This document shows, piece by piece, positions 1 through 13,300 of a stretch of 64,000 nucleotides of DNA. The notes beneath the pieces are model-generated. The model made no database searches and had not been told where the DNA came from. It was given only the letters and a program-made list of their open reading frames with translations. Source of the stretch: Vespa crabro (Eukaryota; Arthropoda; Insecta; Hymenoptera; Vespidae); the NCBI RefSeq assembly GCF_910589235.1, contig NC_060956.1, forward strand, positions 11,996,999 to 12,060,998. The letters run 5' to 3'. Positions within the stretch are counted from its first letter, which is position 1. Each line of letters opens with the position of its first letter. The position numbers and the translations under genes were made by a program.

Positions 1-2824
1 ATATTCGCGTAGGTCGATTACGTTTTTCGACAATTATCATATGAAAAACGCGTATTTAAACATAGTAAAAACGTTATATTCTTGTTAAATTCTTTATTCT
101 GCATCGATAGACTATAAAATCAATGAAATTGAACGAGATTTCAAGTTTTCGTTTTTCAAAGATACGCGTATGTGTGCGAAAAATCGTATATACGATATGA
201 AAGAATGTTAAAAACTCTGATTCCAATTTAAAATAGATGTTTGATCTTATGAAATGCAATGTACTGAAGGGATTGGTAACAATTTTCTAACTGTGGCAAA
301 AGTATTATTAAAGATTTCACGATTTCATCTTCGCATATACCGAAATTCGCGTATGTCGATTACGTTATTCGACAATTATCATATGAAAACGCGTATTTAA
401 ACATAGTACAAACGTTATATTCCTGTTATATTCTTAATTCTGCATCGATAGAATATAAAATCAATGAAATTGAACGAGATTACAAGTTTTCGTTTTTCGA
501 CGATACGCGTATATGAGCGAAAAATCGTATATACGATATGAAAGAATGTTAAAAACGTTGATTCCAATATAAAATAGATGTTTGATCTTATGAAATGCAA
601 TGTTCTGAATCGATTGGTAACAATTTTCTAACTGTGGCAAAAGTATTATTAAAGATTTCACGATTTCATCTTCGCATATACCGAAATTCGCGTATGTCGA
701 TTACGTTTTTCGACAATTATCATATGAAAACGCGTATTTAAACATAGTACAACCGTTATATTCCTGTTATATTCTTTATTCTGCATCGATAGAATATAAA
801 ATCAATGAAATTGAACGAGATTTCAAGTTTTCGTTTTTCAAAGATACGCGTATATGTGCGAAAAAACGTATATACGATATGAAAGAATGTTAAAAACTTT
901 GATTCCAATATAAAATAGATGTTTGATCTTATGAAATGCAATGTACTGAATCTATTGGTAACAATTTTCTAACTTTGGCAAAAGTATTATTAAAGATTTC
1001 ACGATTTCATCTTCGCATATACCGAAATTCGCGTATGTCGATTACGTTTTTCGACAATTATCATATGAAAACGCGTATTTAAACATAGTAAAACCGTTAT
1101 ATTCCTGTTATATTCTTTATTCTGCATCGATAGAATATAAAATCAATGAAAATGAACGAGATTTCAAGTTTTCGTTTTTCGACGATACGCGTATATGAGC
1201 GAAAAATCGTATATACGATATGAAAGAATGTTAAAAACTTTGATTCCAATATAAAATAGATGTTTGATCTTATGAAATGCAATGTTCTGAATCGATTGGT
1301 AACAATTTTCTAACTGTGGCACAAGTATTATTAAAGATTTCACGATTTTATCTTCGCATATACCGAAATTCGCGTATGTCGATTACGTATTTCGACAATT
1401 ATCATATTAAAACGCGTATTTAAACATAGTAAAAACGTTATATTCTTGTTATATTCTTTATTCTGCATCGATAGAATATAAAATCAATGAAATTGAACGA
1501 GATTTCAAGTTTTCGTTTTTCGACGATACGCGTATATGAGCGAAAAATCGTATATACGATATGAATGAATGTTAAAAACTTTGATTCCAATATAAAATAG
1601 ATGTTTGATCTTATGAAATGCAATGTTCTGAATCGATTGGTAACATTTTTCTAACTGTGGCACAAGTATTATTAAAGATTTCACGATTTTATCTTCGGAT
1701 ATACCGAAATTCGCGTAGGTCGATTACGTTTTTCGACAATTATCATATGAAAACGCGTATTTAAACATAGTAAAAACGTTATATTCTTGTTAAATTCTTT
1801 ATTCTGCATCGATAGAAAATAAAATCAATGAAATTGAACGAGATTTCAAGTTTTCGTTTTTCAAAGATACGCGTATATGTGCGAAAAATCGTATATACGA
1901 TATGAAAGAATGTTAAAAACTCTGATTCCAATTTAAAATAGATGTTTGATCTTATGAAATGCAATGTACTGAAGGGATTGGTAACAATTTACTAACTGTG
2001 GCAAAAGTATTATTAAAGATTTCACGATTTCATCTTCGTATATACCGAAATTCGCGTATGTCGATTACGTTATTCGACAATTATCATATGAAAACGCGTA
2101 TTTAAACATAGTACAAACGTTATATTCCTGTTATATTCTTAATTCTGCATCGATAGAATATAAAATCAATGAAATTGAACGAGATTTCAAGTTTTCGTTT
2201 TTCGACGATACGCGTATATGAGCGAAAAATCGTATATACGATATGAAAGAATGTTAAAAACGTTGATTCCAATATAAAATAGATGTTTGATCTTATGAAA
2301 TGCAATGTTCTGAATCGATTGGTAACAATTTTCTAACTGTGGCAAAAGTATTATTAAAGATTTCACGATTTCATCTTCGCATATACCGAAATTCGCGTAT
2401 GTCGATTACGTTTTTCGACAATTATCATATGAAAACGCGTATTTAAACATAGTACAACCGTTATATTCCTGTTATATTCTTTATTCTGCATCGATAGAAT
2501 ATAAAATCAATGAAATTGAACGAGATTTCAAGTTTTCGTTTTTCAAAGATACGCGTATATGTGCGAAAAAACGTATATACGATATGAAAGAATGTTAAAA
2601 ACTTTGATTCCAATATAAAATAGATGTTTGATCTTATGAAATGCAATGTACTGAATCTATTGGTAACAATTTTCTAACTGTGGCAAAAGTATTATTAAAG
2701 ATTTCACGATTTCATCTTCGCATATACCGAAATTCGCGTATGTCGATTACGTTTTTCGACAATTATCATATGAAAACGCGTATTTAAACATAGTAAAACC
2801 GTTATATTCCTGTTATATTCTTTA

Positions 2825-2989
2825 TTCTGCATCGATAGAATATAAAATCAATGAAATTGAACGAGATTTCAAGTTTTCGTTTTTCGACGATACGCGTATA
2901 TGAGCGAAAAATCGTATATACGATATGAAAGAATGTTAAAAACTTTGATTCCAATATAAAATAGATGTTTGATCTTATGAAATGCAATG
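2825..2989 (+). repeat. Half-monomer A (165 bp) of a possible ancestral dimer
   Basis: This half carries, in order: TTCTGCATCGAT (2825), AGATTTCAAGTTTT (2864), a TCG-rich stretch (2885), CGCGTAT (2893), ATATGAAA (2923), GTTAAAAAC (2935) and ATTCC (2948). The same series recurs in the same order in the following 176 bp. Overall similarity outside these anchors is low, so this is proposed as an old duplication of a unit of about 170 bp, not a visible modern repeat. Confidence 0.5.
2878..2924. other. Nested palindrome block present in every monomer
   Basis: Seen directly: an arm TTTTTCG (2880-2886) pairs with CGAAAAA (2905-2911) around a perfect 10-bp palindrome ATACGCGTAT (2890-2899). It overlaps by one base a second perfect 14-bp palindrome ATCGTATATACGAT (2911-2924). 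The block recurs once per 341 bp through the array. Dyad-rich segments like this can extrude hairpins or bind dimeric proteins; which, if either, applies here is unknown. One monomer class changes the left arm to TTTTTCA without a matching change on the right, so the outer stem is not strictly kept. Confidence 0.85.
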
Positions 2990-3165
2990 TTCTGAATCGA
3001 TTGGTAACAATTTTCTAACTGTGGTACAAGTATTATTAAAGATTTCACGATTTTATCTTCGCATATACCGAAATTCGCGTATGTCGATTACGTATTTCGA
3101 CAATTATCATATTAAAACGCGTATTTAAACATAGTAAAAACGTTATATTCTTGTTATATTCTTTA
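2990..3165 (+). repeat. Half-monomer B (176 bp) of a possible ancestral dimer
   Basis: It repeats the anchors of the preceding half: TTCTGAATCGAT (2990), AGATTTCACGATTTT (3040), CTTCG (3058), CGCGTAT (3076), ATAT followed by AAAA (3109; CATATGAAAAC in most other copies), GTAAAAAC (3134) and ATTC (3148; ATTCC in many copies). It then closes onto the next TTCTGCATCGAT at 3166. Anchor offsets between the halves drift from 165 to 200 bp and return to 176, as expected of two diverged halves with indels. The alternative is chance similarity among AT-rich words. Confidence 0.5.
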
Positions 3166-4165
3166 TTCTGCATCGATAGAATATAAAATCAATGAAATTG
3201 AACGAGATTTCAAGTTTTCGTTTTTCGACGATACGCGTATATGAGCGAAAAATCGTATATACGATATGAAAGAATGTTAAAAACTTTGATTCCAATATAA
3301 AATAGATGTTTGATCTTATGAAATGCAATGTTCTGAATCGATTGGTAACATTTTTCTAACTGTGGCATAAGCATTATTAAAGATTTCACGATTTTATCTT
3401 CGGATATACCGAAATTCGCGTAGGTCGATTACGTTTTTCGACAATTATCATATGAAAACGCGTATTTAAACATAGTAAAAACGTTATATTCTTGTTAAAT
3501 TCTTTATTCTGCATCGATAGAAAATAAAATCAATGAAATTGAACGAGATTTCAAGTTTTCGTTTTTCAAAGATACGCGTATATGTGCGAAAAATCGTATA
3601 TACGATATGAAAGAATGTTAAAAACTCTGATTCCAATTTAATATAGATGTTTGATCTTATGAAATGCAATGTACTGAAGGGATTGGTAACAATTTACTAA
3701 CTGTGGCAAAAGTATTATTAAAGATTTCACGATTTCATCTTCGTATATACCGAAATTCGCGTATGTCGATTACGTTATTCGACAATTATCATATGAAAAC
3801 GCGTATTTAAACATAGTACAAACGTTATATTCCTGTTATATTCTTAATTCTGCATCGATAGAATATAAAATCAATGAAATTGAACGAGATTTCAAGTTTT
3901 CGTTTTTCGACGATACGCGTATATGAGCGAAAAATCGTATATACGATATGAAAGAATGTTAAAAACGTTGATTCCAATATAAAATAGATGTTTGATCTTA
4001 TGAAATGCAATGTTCTGAATCGATTGGTAACAATTTTCTAACTGTGGCACAGGTATTATTAAAGATTTCACGATTTTATCTTCGCATATACCGAAATTCG
4101 CGTATGTCGATTACGTATTTCGACAATTATCATATGAAATCGCGTATTTAAACATATTAAAAACA

Positions 4166-4506
4166 TTATATTCTTGCTATATTCTTTATTCTACATCGAT
4201 ATAATATAAAATCAATGAAATTGAACGAGATTTCAAGTTTTCGTTTTTCGACGATACGCGTATATGAGCGAAAAATCGTATATACGATATGAAAGAATGT
4301 TAAAAACTTTGATTCCAATATAAAATCGATGTTTGGTCTTATGAAATGCAATGTTCTGAATCGATTAGTAACATTTTTCTAACTGTGGCACAAGTATTAT
4401 TAAAGATTTCACGATTTTATCTTCGCATATACCGAAATTCGCGTATGTCGATTACGTTTTTCGACAATTATCTTATGAAAACGCGTATTTAAACATAGTA
4501 AAAACG
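4166..4506 (+). repeat. Variant monomer class 'CTACATCGATATAAT' (first of six)
   Basis: This copy carries a linked set of changes: ACATTATATTCTTGCTATA at its left end, CTACATCGATATAAT in place of CTGCATCGATAGAAT, and TGTTTGGTC with GATTAGTAAC at its right end. The full or left-end haplotype recurs at 8939, 51910 (left part only), 54639, 59413 and 61800. The right-end variants alone recur at 5530 and 7575. None lies between about 9.3 and 51.9 kb. It therefore marks both outer parts of the window. Confidence 0.85.
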
Positions 4507-7500
4507 TTATATTCTTGTTATATTCTTTATTCTGCATCGATAGAATATAAAATCAATGAAATTGAACGACATTTCAAGTTTTCGTTTTTCGACGATACGC
4601 GTATATGAGCGAAAAATCGTATATACGATATGAAAGAATGTTAAAAACTTTGATTCCAATATAAAATAGATGTTTGATCTTATGAAATGCAATGTTCTGA
4701 ATCGATTGGTAACATTTTTCTAACTGTGGCACAAGTATTATTAAAGATTTCACGATTTTATCTTCGGATATACCGAAATTCGCGTAGGTCGATTACGTTT
4801 TTCGACAATTATCATATGAAAACGCGTATTTAAACATAGTAAAAACGTTATATTCTTGTTATATTCTTTATTCTGCATCGATGGAATATAAAATCAATGA
4901 AATTGAACGAGATTTCAAGTTTTCGTTTTTCGACGATACGCGTATATGAGCGAAAAATCGTATATACGATATGAAAGAATGTTAAAAACTTTGATTCCAA
5001 TATAAAATAGATGTTTGATCTTATGAAATGCTATGTTCTGAATCGATTGGTAACATTTTTCTAACTGTGGCACAAGTAATATTAAAGATTTCACGATTTT
5101 ATCTTCGCATATACCGAAATTCGCGTATGTCGATTACGTTTTTCGACAATTATCATATGAAAACGCGTATTTAAACATTATAAAAACGTTATATTCTTGT
5201 TATATTCTTTATTCTGCATCGACAGAATATAAAATCAATGAAATTAAACGAGATTTCAAGTTTTCGTTTTTCGACGATACGCGTATATGAGCGAAAAATC
5301 GTATATACGATATGAAATAATGTTAAAAACTTTGATTCCAATATAATATAGATGTTTGATCTTATGAAATGCAATGTTCTGAATCGATTGGTAACAATTT
5401 TCTAACTGTGGCACAAGTATTATTAAAGATTTCACGATTTTATCTTCGCATATACCGAAATTCGCGTATGTCGATTACGTTTTTCGACAATTATCTTATG
5501 AAAACGCGTATTTAAACATAGTAAAAACGTTATATTCTTGTTATATTCTTTATTCTGCATAGATAGAATATAAAATCATTGAAATTGAACGAGATTTCAA
5601 GTTCTCGTTTTTCGACGATACGCGTATATGAGCGAAAAATCGTATATACGATATGAAAGAATGTTAAAAACTTTGATTCCAATATAAAATAGATGTTTGG
5701 TCTTATGAAATGCAATGTTCTGAATCGATTAGTAACATTTTTCTAACTGTGGCACAAGTATTATTAAAGATTTCACGATTTTATCTTCGCATATACCGAA
5801 ATTCGCGTATGTCGATTACGTTTTTCGACAATTATCTTATGAAAACGCGCATTTAAACATAGTAAAAACGTTATATTCTTGTTATATTCTTTATTCTGCA
5901 TCGATAGAATATAAAATCAATGAAATTGAACGAGATTTCAAGTTTTCGTTTTTCGACGATACGCGTATATGAGCGAAAAATCGTATATACGATATGAAAG
6001 AATGTTAAAAACTTTGATTCCAATATAAAATAGATGTTTGATCTTATGAAATGCAATGTTCTGAATCGATTGGTAACATTTTTCTAACTGTGGCACAAGT
6101 ATTATTAAAGATTTCACGATTTTATCTTCGGATATACCGAAATTCGCGTAGGTCGATTACGTTTTTCGACAATTATCATATGAAAACGCGTATTTAAACA
6201 TAGTAAAAACGTTATATTCTTGTTATATTCTTTATTCTGCATCGATGGAATATAAAATCAATGAAATTGAACGAGATTTCAAGTTTTCGTTTTTCGACGA
6301 TACGCGTATATGAGCGAAAAATCGTATATACGATATGAAAGAATGTTAAAAACTTTGATTCCAATATAAAATAGATGTTTGATCTTATGAAATGCAATGT
6401 TCTGAATCGATTGGTAACATTTTTCTAACTGTGGCATAAGCATTATTAAAGATTTCACGATTTTATCTTCGGATATACCGAAATTCGCGTATGTCGATTA
6501 GGTTTTTCGACAATTATCATATGAAAACGCGTATTTAAACATAGTAAAAACGTTATATTCTTGTTATATTCTTTATTCTGCATCGATAGAATATAAAATC
6601 AATGAAATTGAACGACATTTCAAGTTTTCGTTTTTCGACGATACGCGTATATGAGCGAAAAATCGTATATACGATATGAAAGAATGTTAAAAACTTTGAT
6701 TCCAATATAAAATAGATGTTTGATCTTATGAAATGCAATGTTCTGAATCGATTGGTAACATTTTTCTAACTGTGGCACAAGTATTATTAAAGATTTCACG
6801 ATTTTATCTTCGGATATACCGAAATTCGCGTAGGTCGATTACGTTTTTCGACAATTATCATATGAAAACGCGTATTTAAACATAGTAAAAACGTTATATT
6901 CTTGTTATATTCTTTATTCTGCATCGATGGAATATAAAATCAATGAAATTGAACGAGATTTCAAGTTTTCGTTTTTCGACGATACGCGTATATGAGCGAA
7001 AAATCGTATATACGATATGAAAGAATGTTAAAAACTTTGATTCCAATATAAAATAGATGTTTGATCTTATGAAATGCTATGTTCTGAATCGATTGGTAAC
7101 ATTTTTCTAACTGTGGCACAAGTAATATTAAAGATTTCACGATTTTATCTTCGCATATACCGAAATTCGCGTATGTCGTTACGTTTTTCGACAATTATCA
7201 TATGAAAACGCGTATTTAAACATTATAAAAACGTTATATTCTTGTTATATTCTTTATTCTGCATCGACAGAATATAAAATCAATGAAATTAAACGAGATT
7301 TCAAGTTTTCGTTTTTCGACGATACGCGTATATGAGCGAAAAATCGTATATACGATATGAAATAATGTTAAAAACTTTGATTCCAATATAATATAGATGT
7401 TTGATCTTATGAAATGCAATGTTCTGAATCGATTGGTAACAATTTTCTAACTGTGGCACAAGTATTATTAAAGATTTCACGATTTTATCTTCGCATATAC

Positions 7501-8597
7501 CGAAATTCGCGTATGTCGATTACGTTTTTCGACAATTATCTTATGAAAACGCGTATTTAAACATAGTAAAAACGTTATATTCTTGTTATATTCTTTATTC
7601 TGCATCGATAGAATATAAAATCATTGAAATTGAACGAGATTTCAAGTTCTCGTTTTTCGACGATACGCGTATATGAGCGAAAAATCGTATATACGATATG
7701 AAAGAATGTTAAAAACTTTGATTCCAATATAAAATAGATGTTTGGTCTTATGAAATGCAATGTTCTGAATCGATTAGTAACATTTTTCTAACTGTGGCAC
7801 AAGTATTATTAAAGATTTCACGATTTTATCTTCGCATATACCGAAATTCGCGTATGTCGATTACGTTTTTCGACAATTATCTTATGAAAACGCGCATTTA
7901 AACATAGTAAAAACGTTATATTCTTGTTATATTCTTTATTCTGCATCGATAGAATATAAAATCAATGAAATTGAACGAGATTTCAAGTTTTCGTTTTTCG
8001 ACGATACGCGTATATGAGCGAAAAATCGTATATACGATATGAAAGAATGTTAAAAACTTTGATTCCAATATAAAATAGATGTTTGATCTTATGAAATGCA
8101 ATGTTCTGAATCGATTGGTAACATTTTTCTAACTGTGGCACAAGTATTATTAAAGATTTCACGATTTTATCTTCGGATATACCGAAATTCGCGTAGGTCG
8201 ATTACGTTTTTCGACAATTATCATATGAAAACGCGTATTTAAACATAGTAAAAACGTTATATTCTTGTTATATTCTTTATTCTGCATCGATGGAATATAA
8301 AATCAATGAAATTGAACGAGATTTCAAGTTTTCGTTTTTCGACGATACGCGTATATGAGCGAAAAATCGTATATACGATATGAAAGAATGTTAAAAACTT
8401 TGATTCCAATATAAAATAGATGTTTGATCTTATGAAATGCAATGTTCTGAATCGATTGGTAACATTTTTCTAACTGTGGCATAAGCATTATTAAAGATTT
8501 CACGATTTTATCTTCGGATATACCGAAATTCGCGTATGTCGATTAGGTTTTTCGACAATTATCATATGAAAACGCGTATTTAAACATAGTAAAAACG
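4507..8597. repeat. 6-monomer higher-order repeat (2046/2045 bp), two copies
   Basis: Copy 1 spans 4507-6552 and copy 2 spans 6553-8597. Each of the six monomers keeps private variants: GAACGACATTTC (first), AATGCTATGTT with GATGGAATATA (second), GACAGAATATA with GAAATTAAACG (third), TCATTGAAATTG with GTTCTCG (fourth), ACGCGCATTTA before the fifth, and GATGGAATATA with GGCATAAGCATT (sixth). The one-base shortening of copy 2 comes from a single missing A in TGTCGTTACG near 7179. Near-identity suggests a recent duplication. Confidence 0.92.
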
Positions 8598-10302
8598 TTA
8601 TATTCTTGTTATATTCTTTATTCTGCATCGATAGAATATAAAATCAATGAAATTGAACGAGATTTCAAGTTTTCGTTTTTCGACGATACGCGTATATGAG
8701 CGAAAAATCGTATATACGATATGAAAGAATGTTAAAAACGTTGATTCCAATATAAAATAGATGTTTGATCTTATGAAATGAAATGTTCTGAATCGATTGG
8801 TAACAATTTTCTCACTGTGGCACAAGTATTATTAAAGATTTCACGATTTAATCTTCGCATATACCGAAATTCGCGTATGTCGATTACGTATTTCGACAAT
8901 TATCATATGAAAACGCGTATTTAAACATATTAAAAACATTATATTCTTGCTATATTCTTTATTCTACATCGATATAATATAAAATCAATGAAATTGAACG
9001 AGATTTCAAGTTTTCGTTTTTCGACGATACGCGTATATGAGCGAAAAATCGTATATACGATATGAAAGAATGTTAAAAACTTTGATTCCAATATAAAATA
9101 GATGTTTGGTCTTATGAAATGCAATGTTCTGAATCGATTAGTAACATTTTTCTAACTGTGGCACAAGTATTATTAAAGATTTCACGATTTTATCTTCGCA
9201 TATACCGAAATTCGCGTATGTCGATTACGTTTTTCGACAATTATCTTATGAAAACGCGCATTTAAACATAGTAAAAACGTTATATTCTTGTTATATTCTT
9301 TATTCTGCATCGATAGAATATAAAATCAATTAAATTGAACGAGATTTCAAGTTTTCGTTTTTCGACGATACGCGTATATGAGCGAAAAATCGTATATACG
9401 ATATGAAAGAATGTTAAAAACTTTGATTCCAATATAAAATAGATGTTTGATCTTATGAAATGCAATGTTCTGAATCGATTGGTAACATTTTTCTAACTGT
9501 GGCACAAGTATTATTAAAGATTTCACGATTTTATCTTCGGATATACCGAAATTCGCGTAGGTCGATTACGTTTTTCGACAATTATCATATGAAAACGCGT
9601 ATTTAAACATAGTAAAAACGTTATATTCTTGTTATATTCTTTATTCTGCATCGATGGAATATAAAATCAATGAAATTGAACGAGATTTCAAGTTTTCGTT
9701 TTTCGACGATACGCGTATATGAGCGAAAAATCGTATATACGATATGAAAGAATGTTAAAAACTTTGATTCCAATATAAAATAGATGTTTGATCTTATGAA
9801 ATGCAATGTTCTGAATCGATTGGTAACATTTTTCTAACTGTGGCACAAACATTATTAAAGATTTCACAATTTTATCTTCGGATATACCGAAATTCGCCTA
9901 GGTCGATTACGTTTTTCGACAATTATCATATTAAAACGCGTATTTAAACATAGTAAAAACGTTATATTCTTGTTATATTCTTTATTCTGCATCGATAGAA
10001 TATAAAATCAATGAAATTGAACGAGATTTCAAGTTTTCGTTTTTCGACGATACGCGTATATGAGCGAAAAATCGTATATACGATATGAAAGAATGTTAAA
10101 AACTTTGATTCCAATATAAAATATATGTTTGATCATATGAAATGCAATGTTCTGAATCGATTGGTAACATTTTTCTAACTGTGGCACAAGTATTATTAAA
10201 GATTTCACGATTTTATCTTCGCATATACCGAAATTCGCGTATGTCGATTATGTTTTTCGACAATTATAATATGAAGACTCGTATTTAAACATAGTAAAAA
10301 CG
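8598..10302. repeat. Mosaic monomers following the 6-monomer repeat
   Basis: Five monomers that no longer follow the six-unit order. The one at 8598 is entered through the same GATTAGG left flank as 6553 but then carries other variants and GAAATGAAATG near its right end. Those at 8939, 9280 and 9621 resemble, in order, the outer variant class and the fifth and sixth monomers of the preceding repeat. The monomer at 9962 has the unusual pair ATATATGTTTGATCATATG. This looks like a truncated, recombined further copy. Confidence 0.75.
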
Positions 10303-13300
10303 TTATATTCTTGTTATATTCTTTATTCTGCATCGATAGAATCTAAAATCAATGAAATTGAACGAGATTTCAAGTTTTCGTTTTTCGACGATACGCGTAT
10401 ATGAGCGAAAAATCGTATATACGATATGAAAGAATGTTAAAAACTTTGATTCCAATATAAAATAGATGTTTGATCTTATGAAATGCAATGTACTGAATCG
10501 ATTGGTAAGAATTTTCTAACTGTGGCAAAAGTATTATTAAAGATTTCACGATTTCATCTTCGCATGTACCGAAATTCGCGTATGTCGATTACGTTTTTCG
10601 ACAATTATCATATGAAAACTCGTATTTAAACATAGTACAAACGTTATATTCCTGTTATATTCTTTATTCTGCATCGATAGAATATAAAATCAATGAAATT
10701 GAACGAGATTTCAAGTTTTCGTTTTTCGACGATACGCGTATATGAGCGAAAAATCGTATATACGATATGAAAGAATGTTAAAAACTTTGTTTCTAATATG
10801 AAATAGATGTTTGATCTTATGAAATGCAATGTTCTGAATCGATTGGTAACATTTTTCTAACTGTGGCACAAGTATTATTAAAGATTTCACGATTTTATCT
10901 TCGCATATACCGAAATTCGCGTATGTCGATTATGTTTTTCGACAATTATCATATGAAGACGCGTATTTAAACATAGTAAAAACGTTATATTCTTGTTATA
11001 TTCTTTATTCTGCATCGATAGAATTTAAAATCAATGAAATTGAACGAGATATCAAGTTTTCGTTTTTCGACGATACGCGTATATGAGCGAAAAATCGTAT
11101 ATACGATATGAAAGAATGTTAAAAACATTGATTCCAATATAAAATAGATGTTTGATCTTATGAAATGCAATGTTCTGAATCGATTGGTAACATTTTTCTA
11201 ACTGTGGCACAAGTATTATTAATGATTTCAAGATTTTATCTTCGCATATACCGAAAATCGCGTATGTCGATTACGTTTTTCGACAATTATGATATGAAAA
11301 CGCGTATTTAAACATATTAAAAACGTTATATTCTTGTTATATTCTTTATTCTGCATCGATAGAATATAAAATCAATGAAATGGAACGAGATTTCAAGTTT
11401 TCGTTTTTCGACGATACGCGTATATGAGCGAAAAATCGTATATACGATATGAAATAATGTTAAAAACTTTGATTCCAATATAAAATAGATGTTTGATCTT
11501 ATGAAATGCAATGTTCTGAATCGATTGGTAACATTTTTCTAACTGTGGCACAAGTATTATTAAAGATTTCAAGATTTTATCTTCGCATATACCGAAATTC
11601 GCGTATGTCGATCATGTTTTTCGACAATTATCATATGAAAACGCGTATTTAAACATAGTAAAAACGTTATATTCTTGTTATATTCTTTATTCTGCATCGA
11701 TAGAATATAAAATCAATGAAATTGAACGAGATTTCAAGTTTTCGTTTTTCTCCGATACGCGTATATGAGCGAAAAATCGTGTATACGATATGAAAGAATG
11801 TTAAAAACTTTGATTCCAATATAAAATAGATGTTTGATCTTATGAAATTCAATGTTCTGAATCGATTGGTAACATTTTTCTAACTGTGGCACAAGTATTA
11901 TTAAAGATTTCACGATTTTATCTTCGCATATACCGAAATTCGCGTATGTCGATTATGTTTTTCGACAAATATCATATGAAAACGCGTATTTAAACATAGT
12001 AAAAACGTTATATTCTTGTTATATTCTTTATTCTGCATCGATAGAATTTAAAATCAATGAAATTGAACGAGATTTCAAGTTTTCGTTTTTCGACGATACG
12101 CGTATATGATCGAAAAATCGTATATACGATATGAAAGAATGTTAAAAACATTGATTCCAATATAAAATAGATGTTTGATCTTAAGAAATGCAATGTACTG
12201 AATCGATTGGTAACATTTTTCTAACTGTGGCACAAGTATTATTAAAGATTTCAAGATTTTATCTTCGCATATACCGAAAATCGCGTATGTCGATTACGTT
12301 TTTCGACAATTATGATATGAAAACGCGTATTTAAACATATTAAAAACGTTATATTCCAGTTATATTCTTTATTCTGCATCGATAGAATATAAAATCAATG
12401 AAATTGAACGAGATTTCAAGTTTTCGTTTTTCGACGATACGCGTATATGAGCTAAAAATCGTATATAAGATATGAAAGAATGTTAAAAACATTGATTCCA
12501 ATATAAAATAGATTTTTGATCTTATGAAATGCAATGTTCTGAATCGATTGGTAACATTTTTCTGACTGTGGCACAAGTATTATTAAAGATTTCACGATTT
12601 TATCTTCGCGAATACCGAAGTTCGCGTATGTCGATTACGTTTTTCGACAATTATCATATGAAAACGCGTATTTAAACATAGTACAAACGTTATATTCCTA
12701 TTATATTCTTTATTCTGCATCGATAGAATATAAAATCAATGAAATTGAACGAGATTTTAAGTTTTCGTTTTTCGACGATACGCGTATATGAGCGAAAAAT
12801 CGTATATACGATATGAAAGAATGTTAAAAACTTTGATTCCAATATAAAATAGATGTTTGATCTTATGAAATGCAATGTTCTGAATCGATTGGTAACATTT
12901 TTCTAACTGTGGCACAAGTATTATTAAAGATTTCACGATTTTATCTTCGCATATACCGAAATTCGCGTATGTCGATTAGGTTTTTCGACAATTATAATAT
13001 GAAGACGCGTATTTAAACATAGTAAAAACGTTATATTCTTGTTATATTCTTTATTCTGCATCGATAGAATCAAAAATCAATGAAATTGAACGAGATTTCA
13101 AGTTTTCGTTTTTCGACGATACGCGTATATGAGCGAAAAATCGTATATACGATATGAAAGAATGTTAAAAACTTTGATTCCAATATAAAATAGATGTTTG
13201 ATCTTATGAAATGCAATGTACTGAATCGATTGGTAACAATTTTCTAACTGTGCAAAAGTATTATTAAAGATTTCACGATTTCATCTTTGCGAATACCGAA

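Larger units (their letters stand above)
2802..3142 (+). repeat. Representative satellite monomer (341 bp)
   Basis: This is a typical complete unit, used here as the reference. Hand count: 46 C, 51 G (28.4% G+C) and 22 CpG, giving an observed/expected CpG ratio of about 3.2. In order it holds the TTATATTC box (2802), TTCTGCATCGAT (2825), the nested palindrome block (2878-2924), TTCTGAATCGAT (2990), AGATTTCACG (3040) and a CGCGTATGTCG element (3076). CGCGTAT occurs twice in this copy (2893, 3076); a third CGCG lies near the unit end. There is no ATG-initiated reading frame of note, no promoter I can support and no polyadenylation context tied to a gene. Confidence 0.95.
1..4165. repeat. 5-monomer higher-order repeat (1705 bp), about 2.4 copies
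   Basis: Monomers at 74, 415, 756, 1097 and 1438 repeat in the same order at 1779-3143 and again at 3484 and 3825. Diagnostic variants recur at 1705-bp spacing: CTTGTTAAATTC and GAAGGGATTGG in the first monomer, CTTAATTCTG in the second, GCGAAAAAACG in the third, GTAAAACCG before the fourth, and CATATTAAAACGCG before the fifth. Scattered single-base differences separate the copies, for instance GATTACAAG near 480 where the others have GATTTCAAG. The repeat breaks down after the monomer at 3825, where a different class follows. The array already begins in this pattern at the left edge. Confidence 0.92.

Noticed and set aside
1..60. Possible true edge of the array at the first bases (ATATTCGCG instead of AAATTCGCG, and an extra A in GAAAAACGCG)
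   Set aside because: The following bases are in normal phase and class. A couple of differences at an arbitrary cut are not evidence of an array boundary.
2802..3142. CENP-B box
   Set aside because: The core needs CGGG at its 3' side. No such run is present in the unit on either strand, and runs of three G are almost absent from the array. TTCG alone is too short to count.
6481..6520. TTAGG, as in the insect telomere repeat
   Set aside because: It appears only as the single variant CGATTAGGTTTTT within a monomer, never in tandem.
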